Shown here: positions 27,468 through 36,079 of the stretch, in pieces | Position numbering within the stretch: the stretch's first letter is position 1 | Layout of the letters: each line of letters begins with the position of its first letter | Assembly (NCBI RefSeq): GCF_025685395.1 | Contig: NZ_JAGSYA010000004.1 | Location: 1,860,001-1,924,000, forward strand | Direction of reading: 5' to 3' | Source: Terriglobus tenax | GTDB lineage: Bacteria; Acidobacteriota; Terriglobia; Terriglobales; Acidobacteriaceae | DNA length: 64,000 bases | Notes under the pieces: generated by a model | Databases searched by the model: none | What the model was told of the DNA's origin: nothing | What the model saw: the letters and a program-made list of their open reading frames with translations, nothing else | Position numbers and translations under genes: made by a program

Positions 27468-29966
27468 ATGTACAGACCTCGAAATAAATTTCTGTCTGCC
27501 ACTGCGAGTCTCACTCTCCTGTTTGCCGGCTCAGCGCTTCCCGCCCAGCAGGCAAGTGAAGATACCCTGTGGTATCGACAGCCGGCTCCCATCTGGGATC
27601 ACGCCTTGCCGGTGGGAAACGGCCGGCTGGGTGCCATGATCTTTGGCGGAGCGAATAACCTGCCCAACAACGGCGATTTGCAGGACGCCGCAAAGAACGC
27701 CGAGTTGATCAACGGCAGCCACACCTCTGGCACCGACGAGCACATTCAGCTCAACGAGTCCTCCCTCTGGCAAGGCAGCCGCACCGACCGCCTGAACCCC
27801 AAAGCGCATGACGCCTTCCCGAAGATTCGTCAGCTTCTGCTCGACTCCAAAGGGCTCGACGGCGCAAAGATCACCGAAGCTGAAAAGCTGGCGCAGGAGA
27901 GCCTCATCGGCATCCCGAAGGGCATGCCCGGCTACAGCACGCTGGGCGACCTGTACCTGCGCTCGGAATCGAAAGCCCCGGTCACGGACTATCGCCGTGA
28001 GCTGAACCTGCGCACCGGCGTAGCGAAGGTGAGCTACACGCAGAACGGCGTGCATTACACCCGTGAGGTCTTCGCCTCCCTCCCCGGACAGGTAATCGTG
28101 ATTCGCCTGAAAGCAGACAGGAAGGGTGCTCTGAACTTCAACGCCAGCATGGACCGCCCCGCCGACTTCAGCGTGAAGACACGCGGCGAAAACCTGCTGG
28201 TACTTCGCGAAGGTCCATCTCACAAAGACCAGATACGGTTTGCCGGGGAGCTTCTGGCACTGCCCCAGGGCGGCAGCGTGCATGCAGAGAATGCACAGCT
28301 TGTCGTCCGCAACGCCAACTCGGTCACACTGCTGGTTGCCGCAGCCACAGACTTCAAAGGTGGACCCTTCGCCGGAGGCGACCCGGAAGCACGGTGCAAT
28401 CAGGTGCTGGAGGAAACTCGCACGCAGAGTGTGCCGCAGCTCATGGCCGCGCACGAGGCTGTTTACCAGCCGATCTACAACCGCATGTCGCTGCACCTTG
28501 CGACCAGCAACACGGCGGCACTCTCTCTGCCGACAGACGAACGCGTGAAGCGCGTGAGCGAAGGCGCGGATGATGTGGCGCTGCAGGAGCTCTACTTCAG
28601 GTTCGCGCGCTACCTGCTTATCAGCTCCTCTCGCCCTGACGGCCTGCCCGCAAACCTGCAGGGTATCTGGGCGGCGGGTATCAGCAATCCCTGGGGATCC
28701 AAGTGGACCATCAACATCAACACGGAGATGAACTACTGGCTCGCTGAGCCAGCAGGACTCTCCGAGACCACGTTGCCGCTGATCAACCTGGTCGATATGG
28801 TGCGCACCCCGGCAAGCGGCACCGGCATGAAGGTGGCACAGAACTACTACGGCGCTCGCGGCTTCGTCATCCACCACAACACTGACCTGTGGGGCGATGC
28901 GGAACCCATTGACGGCTACCAGTACGGCGTGTGGCCCGTGGGAGGCGCATGGCTGGCGCTGCATGCGTGGGAACACTACGCCTTCACGCTGGACCGCAAC
29001 TTCCTGTCGGCGCGCGCATGGCCTATCCTGCATGACGCTTCGCTGTTCTTCCTCGACTATCTGACTCCCGATGGCGAAGGGCACCTGGTCACCGGGCCAT
29101 CGCTCTCGCCGGAGAACAAGTACAACCTGTCTGACGGCACACCGCACTCGCTGACCATGGCGCCCACCATGGACATCGAGATTATCCGCGAGCTGTTCAC
29201 ACGCACGCTCGACACCGGCCGCATCCTCGGCCAGGACAATCCCTTTCTGAAACAGGTAGAAGACGCCCGCGCCAAGCTGCCGCCGTTCAAGGTAGGAAAG
29301 CTGGGCAATCTGCAGGAGTGGCAGCTTGATTATGAAGACAGCGCTCCGGGCCATCGCCACATCTCGCACCTGTGGGCACTCTTTCCAGGAACGCAGATCT
29401 CACTGCAGCACACGCCGGAGCTAGCGCAGGCCGCACGCACCTCCCTGCAGCGCCGCCTGGACAACGGCGGCGGACAGACCGGATGGTCACGTGCCTGGGT
29501 AGTCAACTACTGGGACCATCTGCATGACGGCAAGCAGGCCTATGACAGCATGCAGGTGCTCTTCCGCCAGTCCACCTTTCCTAACCTGATGGACACCCAT
29601 CCACCGGGCGTCTTCCAGATTGACGGCAACCTTGGCGCAGCCAACGGCATGCTGGAAGCCCTGGTGCAGTCGCGCTGGATGGACGATGGAGCAGAGATCG
29701 AACTGCTGCCCGCGCTGCCCACGCAGTGGACAGAAGGCAATCTGCAGGGCGTGCATCTGCGCGGAGGTGCCGTTGCAGACATCACCTGGAAGACTGGCAA
29801 GGTCACGTCCATGAGTCTGCTCTCTGCGCACGGCAGCACCCTTCACCTGCTGTTGCCCGCAGGCCAAAGCATTGCCGGCGTCACCGCCTCTGACCGATCG
29901 AAGGTCGGCGCCGATGGCAAGCTCACGCTCAAACCCGGAGTGACCTACAAGGTCACCTTCCGCTAA
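27468..29966 (+). CDS. GH95 alpha-L-fucosidase
   Basis: This 832-aa secreted enzyme has a signal peptide (to about residue 28) and the GH95 layout: an N-terminal beta domain opening WYRQPAPIWDHALPVGNGRLGAMIFGG, a helical barrel with NPWGSKWTININTEMNYWLAEPAGL, VWPVGGAWLALHAWEHY and YEDSAPGHRHISHLWALFPG, and a C-terminal beta domain. GH95 removes alpha-L-fucose or alpha-L-galactose from glycans such as xyloglucan or fucosylated polymers. It diverges from the propeller diguanylate cyclase. A strong terminator follows. Confidence 0.93.
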   Translation: MYRPRNKFLSATASLTLLFAGSALPAQQASEDTLWYRQPAPIWDHALPVGNGRLGAMIFGGANNLPNNGDLQDAAKNAELINGSHTSGTDEHIQLNESSLWQGSRTDRLNPKAHDAFPKIRQLLLDSKGLDGAKITEAEKLAQESLIGIPKGMPGYSTLGDLYLRSESKAPVTDYRRELNLRTGVAKVSYTQNGVHYTREVFASLPGQVIVIRLKADRKGALNFNASMDRPADFSVKTRGENLLVLREGPSHKDQIRFAGELLALPQGGSVHAENAQLVVRNANSVTLLVAAATDFKGGPFAGGDPEARCNQVLEETRTQSVPQLMAAHEAVYQPIYNRMSLHLATSNTAALSLPTDERVKRVSEGADDVALQELYFRFARYLLISSSRPDGLPANLQGIWAAGISNPWGSKWTININTEMNYWLAEPAGLSETTLPLINLVDMVRTPASGTGMKVAQNYYGARGFVIHHNTDLWGDAEPIDGYQYGVWPVGGAWLALHAWEHYAFTLDRNFLSARAWPILHDASLFFLDYLTPDGEGHLVTGPSLSPENKYNLSDGTPHSLTMAPTMDIEIIRELFTRTLDTGRILGQDNPFLKQVEDARAKLPPFKVGKLGNLQEWQLDYEDSAPGHRHISHLWALFPGTQISLQHTPELAQAARTSLQRRLDNGGGQTGWSRAWVVNYWDHLHDGKQAYDSMQVLFRQSTFPNLMDTHPPGVFQIDGNLGAANGMLEALVQSRWMDDGAEIELLPALPTQWTEGNLQGVHLRGGAVADITWKTGKVTSMSLLSAHGSTLHLLLPAGQSIAGVTASDRSKVGADGKLTLKPGVTYKVTFR

Positions 29967-29981
29967 ACAATTACACGAACC

Positions 29982-30011
29982 AAAGGGCACGGCTGCGGCT
30001 GTGCCCTTTTA
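29982..30011 (+). terminator. rho-independent terminator after GH95
   Basis: AAAGGGCAC pairs with GTGCCCTTT across a 10-base loop, followed by TTTTAC. It lies 16 bases past the GH95 stop and separates it from a convergent gene. Confidence 0.8.
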
Positions 30012-30017
30012 CTTTGC

Positions 30018-30920
30018 TCACAGCCCAAAGGGCCACACACGTTGCACGGTCCCGAAGAGCACGTCTTTGCGCTCGTCTGTGTTCAGGAAGGTCAGCGCGT
30101 CACGATAGAGCGCGAGGCGTTGTTCGTAGCCGGCAAGCTCCGTCTTGATGGGCCAGTCCGTTCCACCCATGATGCGTTGCGAGCCAAAGGCATCGCATAC
30201 GCGGGCCACCAGGGCGAAGGTATCGCGGAACGGATACGCCTGCCGCGACAGCGACCACAGGTGCGTGATCTTCACAAAGACCCGCGGATAGCGAGCCAGC
30301 GCCAACAGTTGTGCCTGCCCTTTCTCATCGTCAATCGCGCAGTCGGCCATGTGATCGATCACTACCGTGAGCTCGGGATGCCGCTCGATCAGCGGTTGCA
30401 CATCGGCAAGTCGTGATGCAGGAATCAGTAGCGTCATCGGCACGCGAAGTTCCTCGCAGCGCTTCCACAACGCAGCCATCCGGGCACCGCGAATCCAGTC
30501 GCCGGAGGCATCCGCTGCCGGACTGAGCCGCACGCCCCGGCAGCCCTGCTCCGTCCAATGGCTCAGTTGGTCGGCAGCATCAGGATCTTCGGGATTCACA
30601 CGGCACACACCGGCAAACATCTTCGGATATCGCCGCAGGCAGTCGACCAGATACCGGTTGTCCCACTTGTAATGGATCACCTGGATAAGCACCGTGCGCG
30701 CAACGTGGTTCTGCTCCATGCGACGCACCAGCGTTTCCACGGATGCGTCCAGACCAGCCGGAACATTGGCTCCCCCGGCAAACGGGAATGCTACACCGTT
30801 GGCCCACACGTGGACATGCGCGTCGATCGTAAGCGGCCGCGAGACCACGGGCCGTGCATGGGCATAACCCGCGGCCGCCATGGCGGCTGTTGTCAAAAAG
30901 TCACGACGGCTGTAAACCAC
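30018..30920 (-). CDS. amidohydrolase-2 family protein, Tat-exported
   Basis: This 300-aa protein starts with a twin-arginine signal (SRRDFLTTAAMAAAGYAHA). The body is a TIM barrel of the amidohydrolase_2 type, with IDAHVHVW near the N-terminus and VVIDHMADC, GGTDWPIK later. Relatives hydrolyse lactones or decarboxylate aromatic acids; some act on sugar lactones such as fuconolactone, which would fit its place beside GH95. That link is inference. It converges with GH95. Confidence 0.82.
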   Translation of the reverse strand: MVYSRRDFLTTAAMAAAGYAHARPVVSRPLTIDAHVHVWANGVAFPFAGGANVPAGLDASVETLVRRMEQNHVARTVLIQVIHYKWDNRYLVDCLRRYPKMFAGVCRVNPEDPDAADQLSHWTEQGCRGVRLSPAADASGDWIRGARMAALWKRCEELRVPMTLLIPASRLADVQPLIERHPELTVVIDHMADCAIDDEKGQAQLLALARYPRVFVKITHLWSLSRQAYPFRDTFALVARVCDAFGSQRIMGGTDWPIKTELAGYEQRLALYRDALTFLNTDERKDVLFGTVQRVWPFGL

Positions 30921-30955
30921 GGACCAACACCTTTCTGAGGCACAGCCAGCGTAGC

Positions 30956-31111
30956 TTATCCGTGCTTGAAGTATTGAATCTCCCGTTCATGTTTCTCCGC
31001 AGCCTCACGGCTCGCAAAGGTGCCCAGGTTCTTCCGCTTGCCGGTCTTCTTATCGGCATGACGGCTATAGATGCGAAACTCTCCGGATTTCAGTTTGCGA
31101 ATCATGCGCAT
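30956..31111 (-). CDS. 51-aa conserved basic protein
   Basis: Translating the minus strand gives a 51-aa ORF: MRMIRKLKSGEFRIYSRHAD at the start, then KTGKRKNLGTFASREAAEKH and a short tail ending FKHG. This short, basic pattern is one I recall as a widespread small protein of unknown function, often annotated hypothetical. A start at the second Met (31105) is possible. No clear ribosome-binding site is seen. The function is unknown. Confidence 0.6.
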   Translation of the reverse strand: MRMIRKLKSGEFRIYSRHADKKTGKRKNLGTFASREAAEKHEREIQYFKHG

Positions 31112-31153
31112 TAAGATGCGGCCAACCAATGACGGGAAGTCCTGCTCGTAGCT

Positions 31154-32026
31154 TCATGACGAATGATTAAGGATCTTCATAATCGTTGCCGCCGGGCTAA
31201 CCGGATTCTCCATGCTCAGTAACTGATCTGTTCGAAGCCGCACAGCCTCTATCCATTCCGGATGCGGAAGAATATAGAACCGCTCGTCCCCGATCGCTTC
31301 AAAGACCACATCCGCCACCCGCCCTGGCGACATTGCGCGGTCGAGCAACGTCTTGAAAGCCGCGAGACCCGCTTCCCTCTCCGTGGTCTTCTCCACTGAC
31401 GCATTGCGAAGCTCCTCGGGACGGGCACGTTCAATCTCTCCGATGTTGGTGCGGACCATCCCTGGGCAAAGTACAGATGCTCTCACCAGCGACTTCCTCT
31501 GCTGCAGTGCAAGATACAGACTCTCAGACAACGCGACCACGGCATGCTTGGTCACAGCATACGGACCGGATCCACTACCAGCAACTAACCCCGCCGCGGA
31601 AGCAGTGTTGATGATGTGGCACTCCACATTCTGCGCCATCATAAGCGGAGTGAAGACCTTCACTCCGTGAATTGCGCCCCACAGGTTGACGCCAACAACC
31701 CACTCCCAATCATTCCAGGTCGCCTCCCACGGAGCGCCTCCCGCGGCCACTCCCGCGTTGTTACACAGCAGATGCACCGCGCCGAAGACATCGAAGGCAC
31801 GATGTGCCAAGGCTTCCATGTCGCCGCGTTTTGACACATCGGTTCTCAGCGCCAGCACCGTGCCACCAGCAGCCTTCAGTTCCGCCTCCGTCATGGCCAG
31901 CTCCGCCTCACCAATATCTGCAAGGACAACCTTCATCCCCTCCTGCACGCACCGCTCTGCCATGCCTTTGCCGATACCGCTGGCCGCGCCGGTAATCACG
32001 GCAACTTTGCCTTTGAAATCCCGCAT
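31154..32026 (-). CDS. short-chain dehydrogenase/reductase
   Basis: A 290-aa SDR. Cofactor motif ITGAASGIGKGMAERC, NNAGVAAGGAPW strand and the YAVTKHAVVALSES active site with Tyr/Lys are present. The C-terminal extension (ILPHPEWIEAVRLRTDQLLSMENP) matches a subfamily of about 280-290 aa. Start 32026 has GGAGG 5 bases upstream. The substrate is unknown. A terminator follows on the other side, before the SGNH gene. Confidence 0.9.
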   Translation of the reverse strand: MRDFKGKVAVITGAASGIGKGMAERCVQEGMKVVLADIGEAELAMTEAELKAAGGTVLALRTDVSKRGDMEALAHRAFDVFGAVHLLCNNAGVAAGGAPWEATWNDWEWVVGVNLWGAIHGVKVFTPLMMAQNVECHIINTASAAGLVAGSGSGPYAVTKHAVVALSESLYLALQQRKSLVRASVLCPGMVRTNIGEIERARPEELRNASVEKTTEREAGLAAFKTLLDRAMSPGRVADVVFEAIGDERFYILPHPEWIEAVRLRTDQLLSMENPVSPAATIMKILNHSS

Positions 32027-32132
32027 GTTTCCTCCACGAAGCTGGCTTGACGCCAGGTGGACCACAGTAGCCGTCGCACAGGAAGAAAAACAGCCTGTTT
32101 CTTATCCAAACCGCTTGCTATCCTGAAAATAG

Positions 32133-32166
32133 AAAAGCGCCCGGGATGCTCCCCGGGCGCTTTTAT
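32133..32166. terminator. bidirectional hairpin terminator
   Basis: AAAAGCGCCCGGG and CCCGGGCGCTTTT form a perfect long stem with a T-run following on the plus strand and an A-run before it. It lies just downstream of the minus-strand SGNH gene. Confidence 0.75.
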
Positions 32167-32180
32167 TTTTTTGTCTACAG

Positions 32181-33380
32181 CTACTTGGCGAACAACGACA
32201 GATCAATCGAATCCGCCATCGCCTTCATGCCGCCATCCGTCGGATGAAGGTTGTCGCCGCTGTCATACGCCGCCGCAAACGAGGCCGGCTTGGCCGGGTC
32301 GCGTGTCGCCTTGTCAAAATCAATCACGCCATCGAACTCCCCGCTGGAGCGAATCCAGTTGTTCAGCGCAGCGCGTACCTGCTCGCCCGCGGGAGAAGCG
32401 TACTTCGCCGTCATGTACGGCGTCAGCGTCGCACCGATGACCTTGATGTGGTTGGCATGCGCACGCGTAATCAGCAGACGGTCCGCGGCAATCAGTTCCT
32501 CTACCGAAACACGGTCATACGCATTGGCCGGGTCATAGGCGTGGCCAATATCGTTGATGCCTTCCAGCAGCACGATGTACTTCACATTCGCCAGCTCCAG
32601 CACATCGCGATCAAACCGCGCCAGCGCGCTGGGACCGGTCACATCATGCAGAATACGGTTGCCGCCGATACCGACATTCATCACACCCACCGTCGCCGTG
32701 GCCGGGTTCGCCACCAGCCGCTTCGCCAGCAGATCGGGCCAACGCTGGTTGGTGTCCGCTGTGCTCTTGGAGCCATCGGTAATGCTGTCTCCAAAAGCGA
32801 CAATCGCTCCACGCGAAGGCGAGGACACTGCGACCGACTTCAGATAGCGAAAGCTCGTCAGCTTCGTCGCATCCGTCAACGAGAGAGCCGTGGCCTGGTT
32901 GCCCGCGGCAAGATAGTTCACCGCATTCGCAAAATTATGCTGCGAGACAAAGGTCATGGGCTGCGACGGCACAAACAGGCTCACAGCCACATCGTTCATC
33001 GCCGGAAAGACGAGATGCACCGGGTCGCTCCATACAAACTTCCCCGGTGGGATAACAACGTTTGCCTGCCCGTTGAACAGCAGCGGAACCGGAGCAGCAA
33101 CCGTATCGGCGCTCTGTCGCAACGCGATGCTGGCCGCGCCAACAGTCAACGGTTCTAACCCAAACTCGTTAGTCAGTTGCACGCTCACCGTATCTGTCGA
33201 ACCCAGCGAGACGTGCACGATGTTTCGAATCGTCAGGTCCCTGGCCTCCGCCGGCTTTGCCAGCACCTGCACCGGAGCCGTCGCCCAGCTTCCCGTCATT
33301 CCCGCCGGGGTCTGTGCCTTCACCGCGGCAGGCCCCACCAACAAACACATCGCAATCATCCAACGCCCAACACGCATCAT
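32181..33380 (-). CDS. secreted SGNH/GDSL hydrolase
   Basis: A 399-aa protein with a signal peptide (MMRVGRWMIAMCLLVGPAAVKA). An N-terminal beta domain precedes the SGNH domain, with FGDSITDGS, the GIGGN block, LEGINDIGH and the DNLHPTDGG Asp/His pair. This architecture occurs in secreted polysaccharide esterases. Start 33380 has AGGAG 5 bases upstream. It is a paralogue in fold, not in detail, of the enzyme at 14304. Confidence 0.85.
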   Translation of the reverse strand: MMRVGRWMIAMCLLVGPAAVKAQTPAGMTGSWATAPVQVLAKPAEARDLTIRNIVHVSLGSTDTVSVQLTNEFGLEPLTVGAASIALRQSADTVAAPVPLLFNGQANVVIPPGKFVWSDPVHLVFPAMNDVAVSLFVPSQPMTFVSQHNFANAVNYLAAGNQATALSLTDATKLTSFRYLKSVAVSSPSRGAIVAFGDSITDGSKSTADTNQRWPDLLAKRLVANPATATVGVMNVGIGGNRILHDVTGPSALARFDRDVLELANVKYIVLLEGINDIGHAYDPANAYDRVSVEELIAADRLLITRAHANHIKVIGATLTPYMTAKYASPAGEQVRAALNNWIRSSGEFDGVIDFDKATRDPAKPASFAAAYDSGDNLHPTDGGMKAMADSIDLSLFAK

Positions 33381-33487
33381 GCTTTCTCCTGTCAACGGAT
33401 CAAAGGCCAGAACGTAACGATGGTGCCAGATGGAAAGCAACACAGGCAAGCCACGAATCTCCGCGTCACGCTGCTATAACCAAGAGC

Positions 33488-34744
33488 ATGAAGATGTGGA
33501 AGACTTTGCCGGGTGCGGCGCTGGCCGCATGGATCATCAGCACACCCCTGATGGCGCAGGCCACCCGTCCACGCCCCGTGGCGGTCTCACATGCGGGAAA
33601 AACACCCACGGGCCCAACCGCCGTGATGGACACCTCCATGGGCCGCATCGCATGCACGCTCTACGCCACCCAGGCGCCGGAACTGACGGCGAACTTCATT
33701 GCCCTTGCCCAGGGGACACAGGACTGGAAGAACCCTGCGACCGGCGCAGTGGAGCACGGCAAACCCTTCTACGATGGCACGGCGATCTTCGGACTGACGG
33801 CTGCCATCTCTGCCGGTGACCGCATCGGCGGCGGCAAGGGCGTCGCGGGCGATCCGCTTGCCGTCAAGAAAGCGAAGAGCCTTACCTTCGATCGTCCCGG
33901 CCGGCTGGCCATGTCGATCCGTGAAGGCAAGATCAGCCGCTCCATGTTCTTCATCACTGACCACGCCAATGCCGAGATGGATGAAGGCAACCGGGGCGCC
34001 ATCTTCGGCCAGTGCGACGGCGATGCCGCCGGCACAGTCACCAGCATCACGCATCTGCTGGTCGCTACCGACAACCACCCCTCAAAGCCGGTGGCCATCA
34101 ACAAAATCACCATCGTGCCGCCGGGCGAACCGTTGCCATCCGTCGCGCCCAATGTTGACCTTGCCACTGTCGTACCTCAGCCCACTCCCATGCCGGGCAA
34201 CTTCATTCCTCCGCCGGACCCAACAGGCCGCACGGCTCTGATCGACACCTCCATGGGCCAGCTCACGTGCCGCCTGTTTGAGAAGGAAGCGCCCATCGCT
34301 ACCGGTGTCTTCATCGGGTTGGCTACGGGCACAAAAGACTGGACCATGCCGCACACCAAACGCGTGATGCACGGTAAGCCGTTTTACGACGGCCTGCTGT
34401 TCAACCGCGTTCTGCCCGACTTCATGATCCAGAACCAGAACTACCCCGGCGGCTCTACCGGCGGTGGCGAGATCGGTCTGGCCTACGATATCGAAAGCGC
34501 TCCCGGCCTCAGCTTCGACCGCCCCGGCCGCCTGGCCATGGCCAACGCAGGCCCCAATACCAACGACAGTTCCTTCTTCATTACCGAGCAGCCGCGCAGC
34601 GCACTCGACAACAAGTTCACCATCTTCGGCCAGTGTGATGAGGCATCAGTGAAGATCGTCTCCGCCATTGCCCGCGTCCCACGCAACGCGCATAACCGGC
34701 CAGACACTCCAGTCGTCATCCGCAGGATCACGATTGCAAAATAG
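33488..34744 (+). CDS. tandem cyclophilin-type peptidyl-prolyl isomerase
   Basis: This 418-aa exported protein has a signal peptide (MKMWKTLPGAALAAWIISTPLMAQ) and two cyclophilin domains (about 36-205 and 235-418), joined by a Pro-rich linker. Domain 2 has the family core: FYDGLLFNRVLPDFMIQNQN, SFFITEQPR and IFGQCDEASV. Domain 1 keeps SMFFITDHAN and IFGQCDGDA but replaces the catalytic FxRV/QGGD stretch with AIFGLTAAISAGD. It would assist folding in the periplasm. Start 33488 opens the signal peptide; the longer frame does not. Confidence 0.88.
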   Translation: MKMWKTLPGAALAAWIISTPLMAQATRPRPVAVSHAGKTPTGPTAVMDTSMGRIACTLYATQAPELTANFIALAQGTQDWKNPATGAVEHGKPFYDGTAIFGLTAAISAGDRIGGGKGVAGDPLAVKKAKSLTFDRPGRLAMSIREGKISRSMFFITDHANAEMDEGNRGAIFGQCDGDAAGTVTSITHLLVATDNHPSKPVAINKITIVPPGEPLPSVAPNVDLATVVPQPTPMPGNFIPPPDPTGRTALIDTSMGQLTCRLFEKEAPIATGVFIGLATGTKDWTMPHTKRVMHGKPFYDGLLFNRVLPDFMIQNQNYPGGSTGGGEIGLAYDIESAPGLSFDRPGRLAMANAGPNTNDSSFFITEQPRSALDNKFTIFGQCDEASVKIVSAIARVPRNAHNRPDTPVVIRRITIAK

Positions 34745-35599
34745 CTAGTCGAAGATCACCGTCTTGTTGGCGTAGTACAGAATCCTGTGCTCCAGGTGCC
34801 AGCGCACCGCGCGCGACAGCACAATGCGCTCCAGGTCGCGCCCCTTGCGGATCAAATCCGGAATCGTATCGCCCTGCGTTACGCGCGCAACATCCTGCTC
34901 AATGATGGGCCCCTCGTCCAGGTCGCTGGTCACGTAGTGGCTGGTCGCGCCAATCAGCTTCACACCGCGATGAAAGGCCGCATGGTACGGCCTGGCCCCA
35001 ATAAACGCAGGTAAGAAGGAGTGGTGCACATTGATGATGCGCGACGGCCACTTCGCCACAAACTCTTCTGACAGAATCTGCATGTAGCGGGCCAGTACCA
35101 CCAGGTCGATCCGGTGCTCTTCGAGCAGGCGCTGCTGCTCCGCCTCCACCTCGACCTTGTTGCCGTTAGCAACCGGCAGATACACAAACGGAACACCATA
35201 AAACCCTGCCAGCTTCTCGCCCTCCGCATGATTGCCAATCACCAGCGCAATCTCGCAGGCAAGCTCGCCAGCCTGGTACCGCTGCAACAGATCCGCCAGG
35301 CAATGCAGATGTTGCGAGACAAAGAGACACACCCGCAGCTTCGCGTCACTCTCGGCAAGCTGCCAGCGCATCTGGTACTCATCGGCAAGCGTGCGAAACC
35401 GCTCTGCGAAGACACGCCGATGCAGCAACTCCGGTGCACACTCAAACTCAATCCGCATGAAGAAACGCGCCAGCTCGGCGTCCTGGTGCTGGCCGGCATG
35501 AAGAATGTTCGCGTCATACTCCGAGACGAGAAAGTTCATAATGGCCGCTACCAGGCCTTTGCGGTCAGGGCATTCGAGAAGAAGAACTGCTTTGGTCAT
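34745..35599 (-). CDS. purU: formyltetrahydrofolate deformylase
   Basis: PurU releases formate from 10-formyl-THF. The 284-aa protein has an N-terminal ACT-like regulatory domain (residues 1-85) and a formyltransferase-like domain. The NVHHSFLPAFIGARPYHAAFHRG segment with the catalytic Asn/His and the YVTSDLDEGPIIEQDV Asp are clear. Length is typical. It abuts the stop of the tandem cyclophilin gene, convergent, and overlaps no other real gene. Confidence 0.94.
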   Translation of the reverse strand: MTKAVLLLECPDRKGLVAAIMNFLVSEYDANILHAGQHQDAELARFFMRIEFECAPELLHRRVFAERFRTLADEYQMRWQLAESDAKLRVCLFVSQHLHCLADLLQRYQAGELACEIALVIGNHAEGEKLAGFYGVPFVYLPVANGNKVEVEAEQQRLLEEHRIDLVVLARYMQILSEEFVAKWPSRIINVHHSFLPAFIGARPYHAAFHRGVKLIGATSHYVTSDLDEGPIIEQDVARVTQGDTIPDLIRKGRDLERIVLSRAVRWHLEHRILYYANKTVIFD

Positions 35600-35680
35600 G
35601 GTTCAGGGCTTAAGGTAGCAGATGCATCACAAGCAGATATCGGACATCACCTGCGAGTGCGCACCCAGTACAATTCCGCC

Positions 35681-36079
35681 ATGCCAATCCCTCCGGCAAT
35701 CCAGGAATACAACAATTCGCGGACCGCAGAAGACAAGGCCATCTGCAACAGGCTTTCGAAGATCATTCACCGCAACCTGCCCGAGGCCGAAAGCAAAATC
35801 TGGCACGCCCACCCGGTGTGGTTCCTCGACGGCAACCCCATCACCGGTTACGACAAGCTGAAAGACAGCGTCCGGCTCATGTTCTGGAGCGGCGCCAGCT
35901 TCGGTGTTGCGGAGTTGCAGCCAGGCACCGGTAAGTTCAAAGATGCCTCCATCCGCTACACCAGCGCGAAGCAGATTGACGAGCAGGCGCTGACAGAATG
36001 GCTGGCAAAATCGCGCGAGATACAGTGGGACTACAAAAATATTGTGAAGCGAAAAGGAAAACTGGAACGTTTGAAATGA
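35681..36079 (+). CDS. DUF1801/YdhG-like protein
   Basis: A 132-aa protein with the YdhG-like pattern: YNNSRTAEDKAICNRLSKIIHRNLPEAESKIWHAHPVWFLDGNPITGY, then LMFWSGASF. Family members are small proteins of unsettled function, some iron-binding or frataxin-like. The start ATG is at 35681; upstream frame is a shadow of purU. Its stop overlaps the next gene start by the ATGA arrangement. Confidence 0.72.
   Translation: MPIPPAIQEYNNSRTAEDKAICNRLSKIIHRNLPEAESKIWHAHPVWFLDGNPITGYDKLKDSVRLMFWSGASFGVAELQPGTGKFKDASIRYTSAKQIDEQALTEWLAKSREIQWDYKNIVKRKGKLERLK

Noticed and set aside
27531-29369. 612-aa minus-strand frame in GH95
   Set aside because: It is antisense to the recognisable GH95 enzyme and has no known motif.
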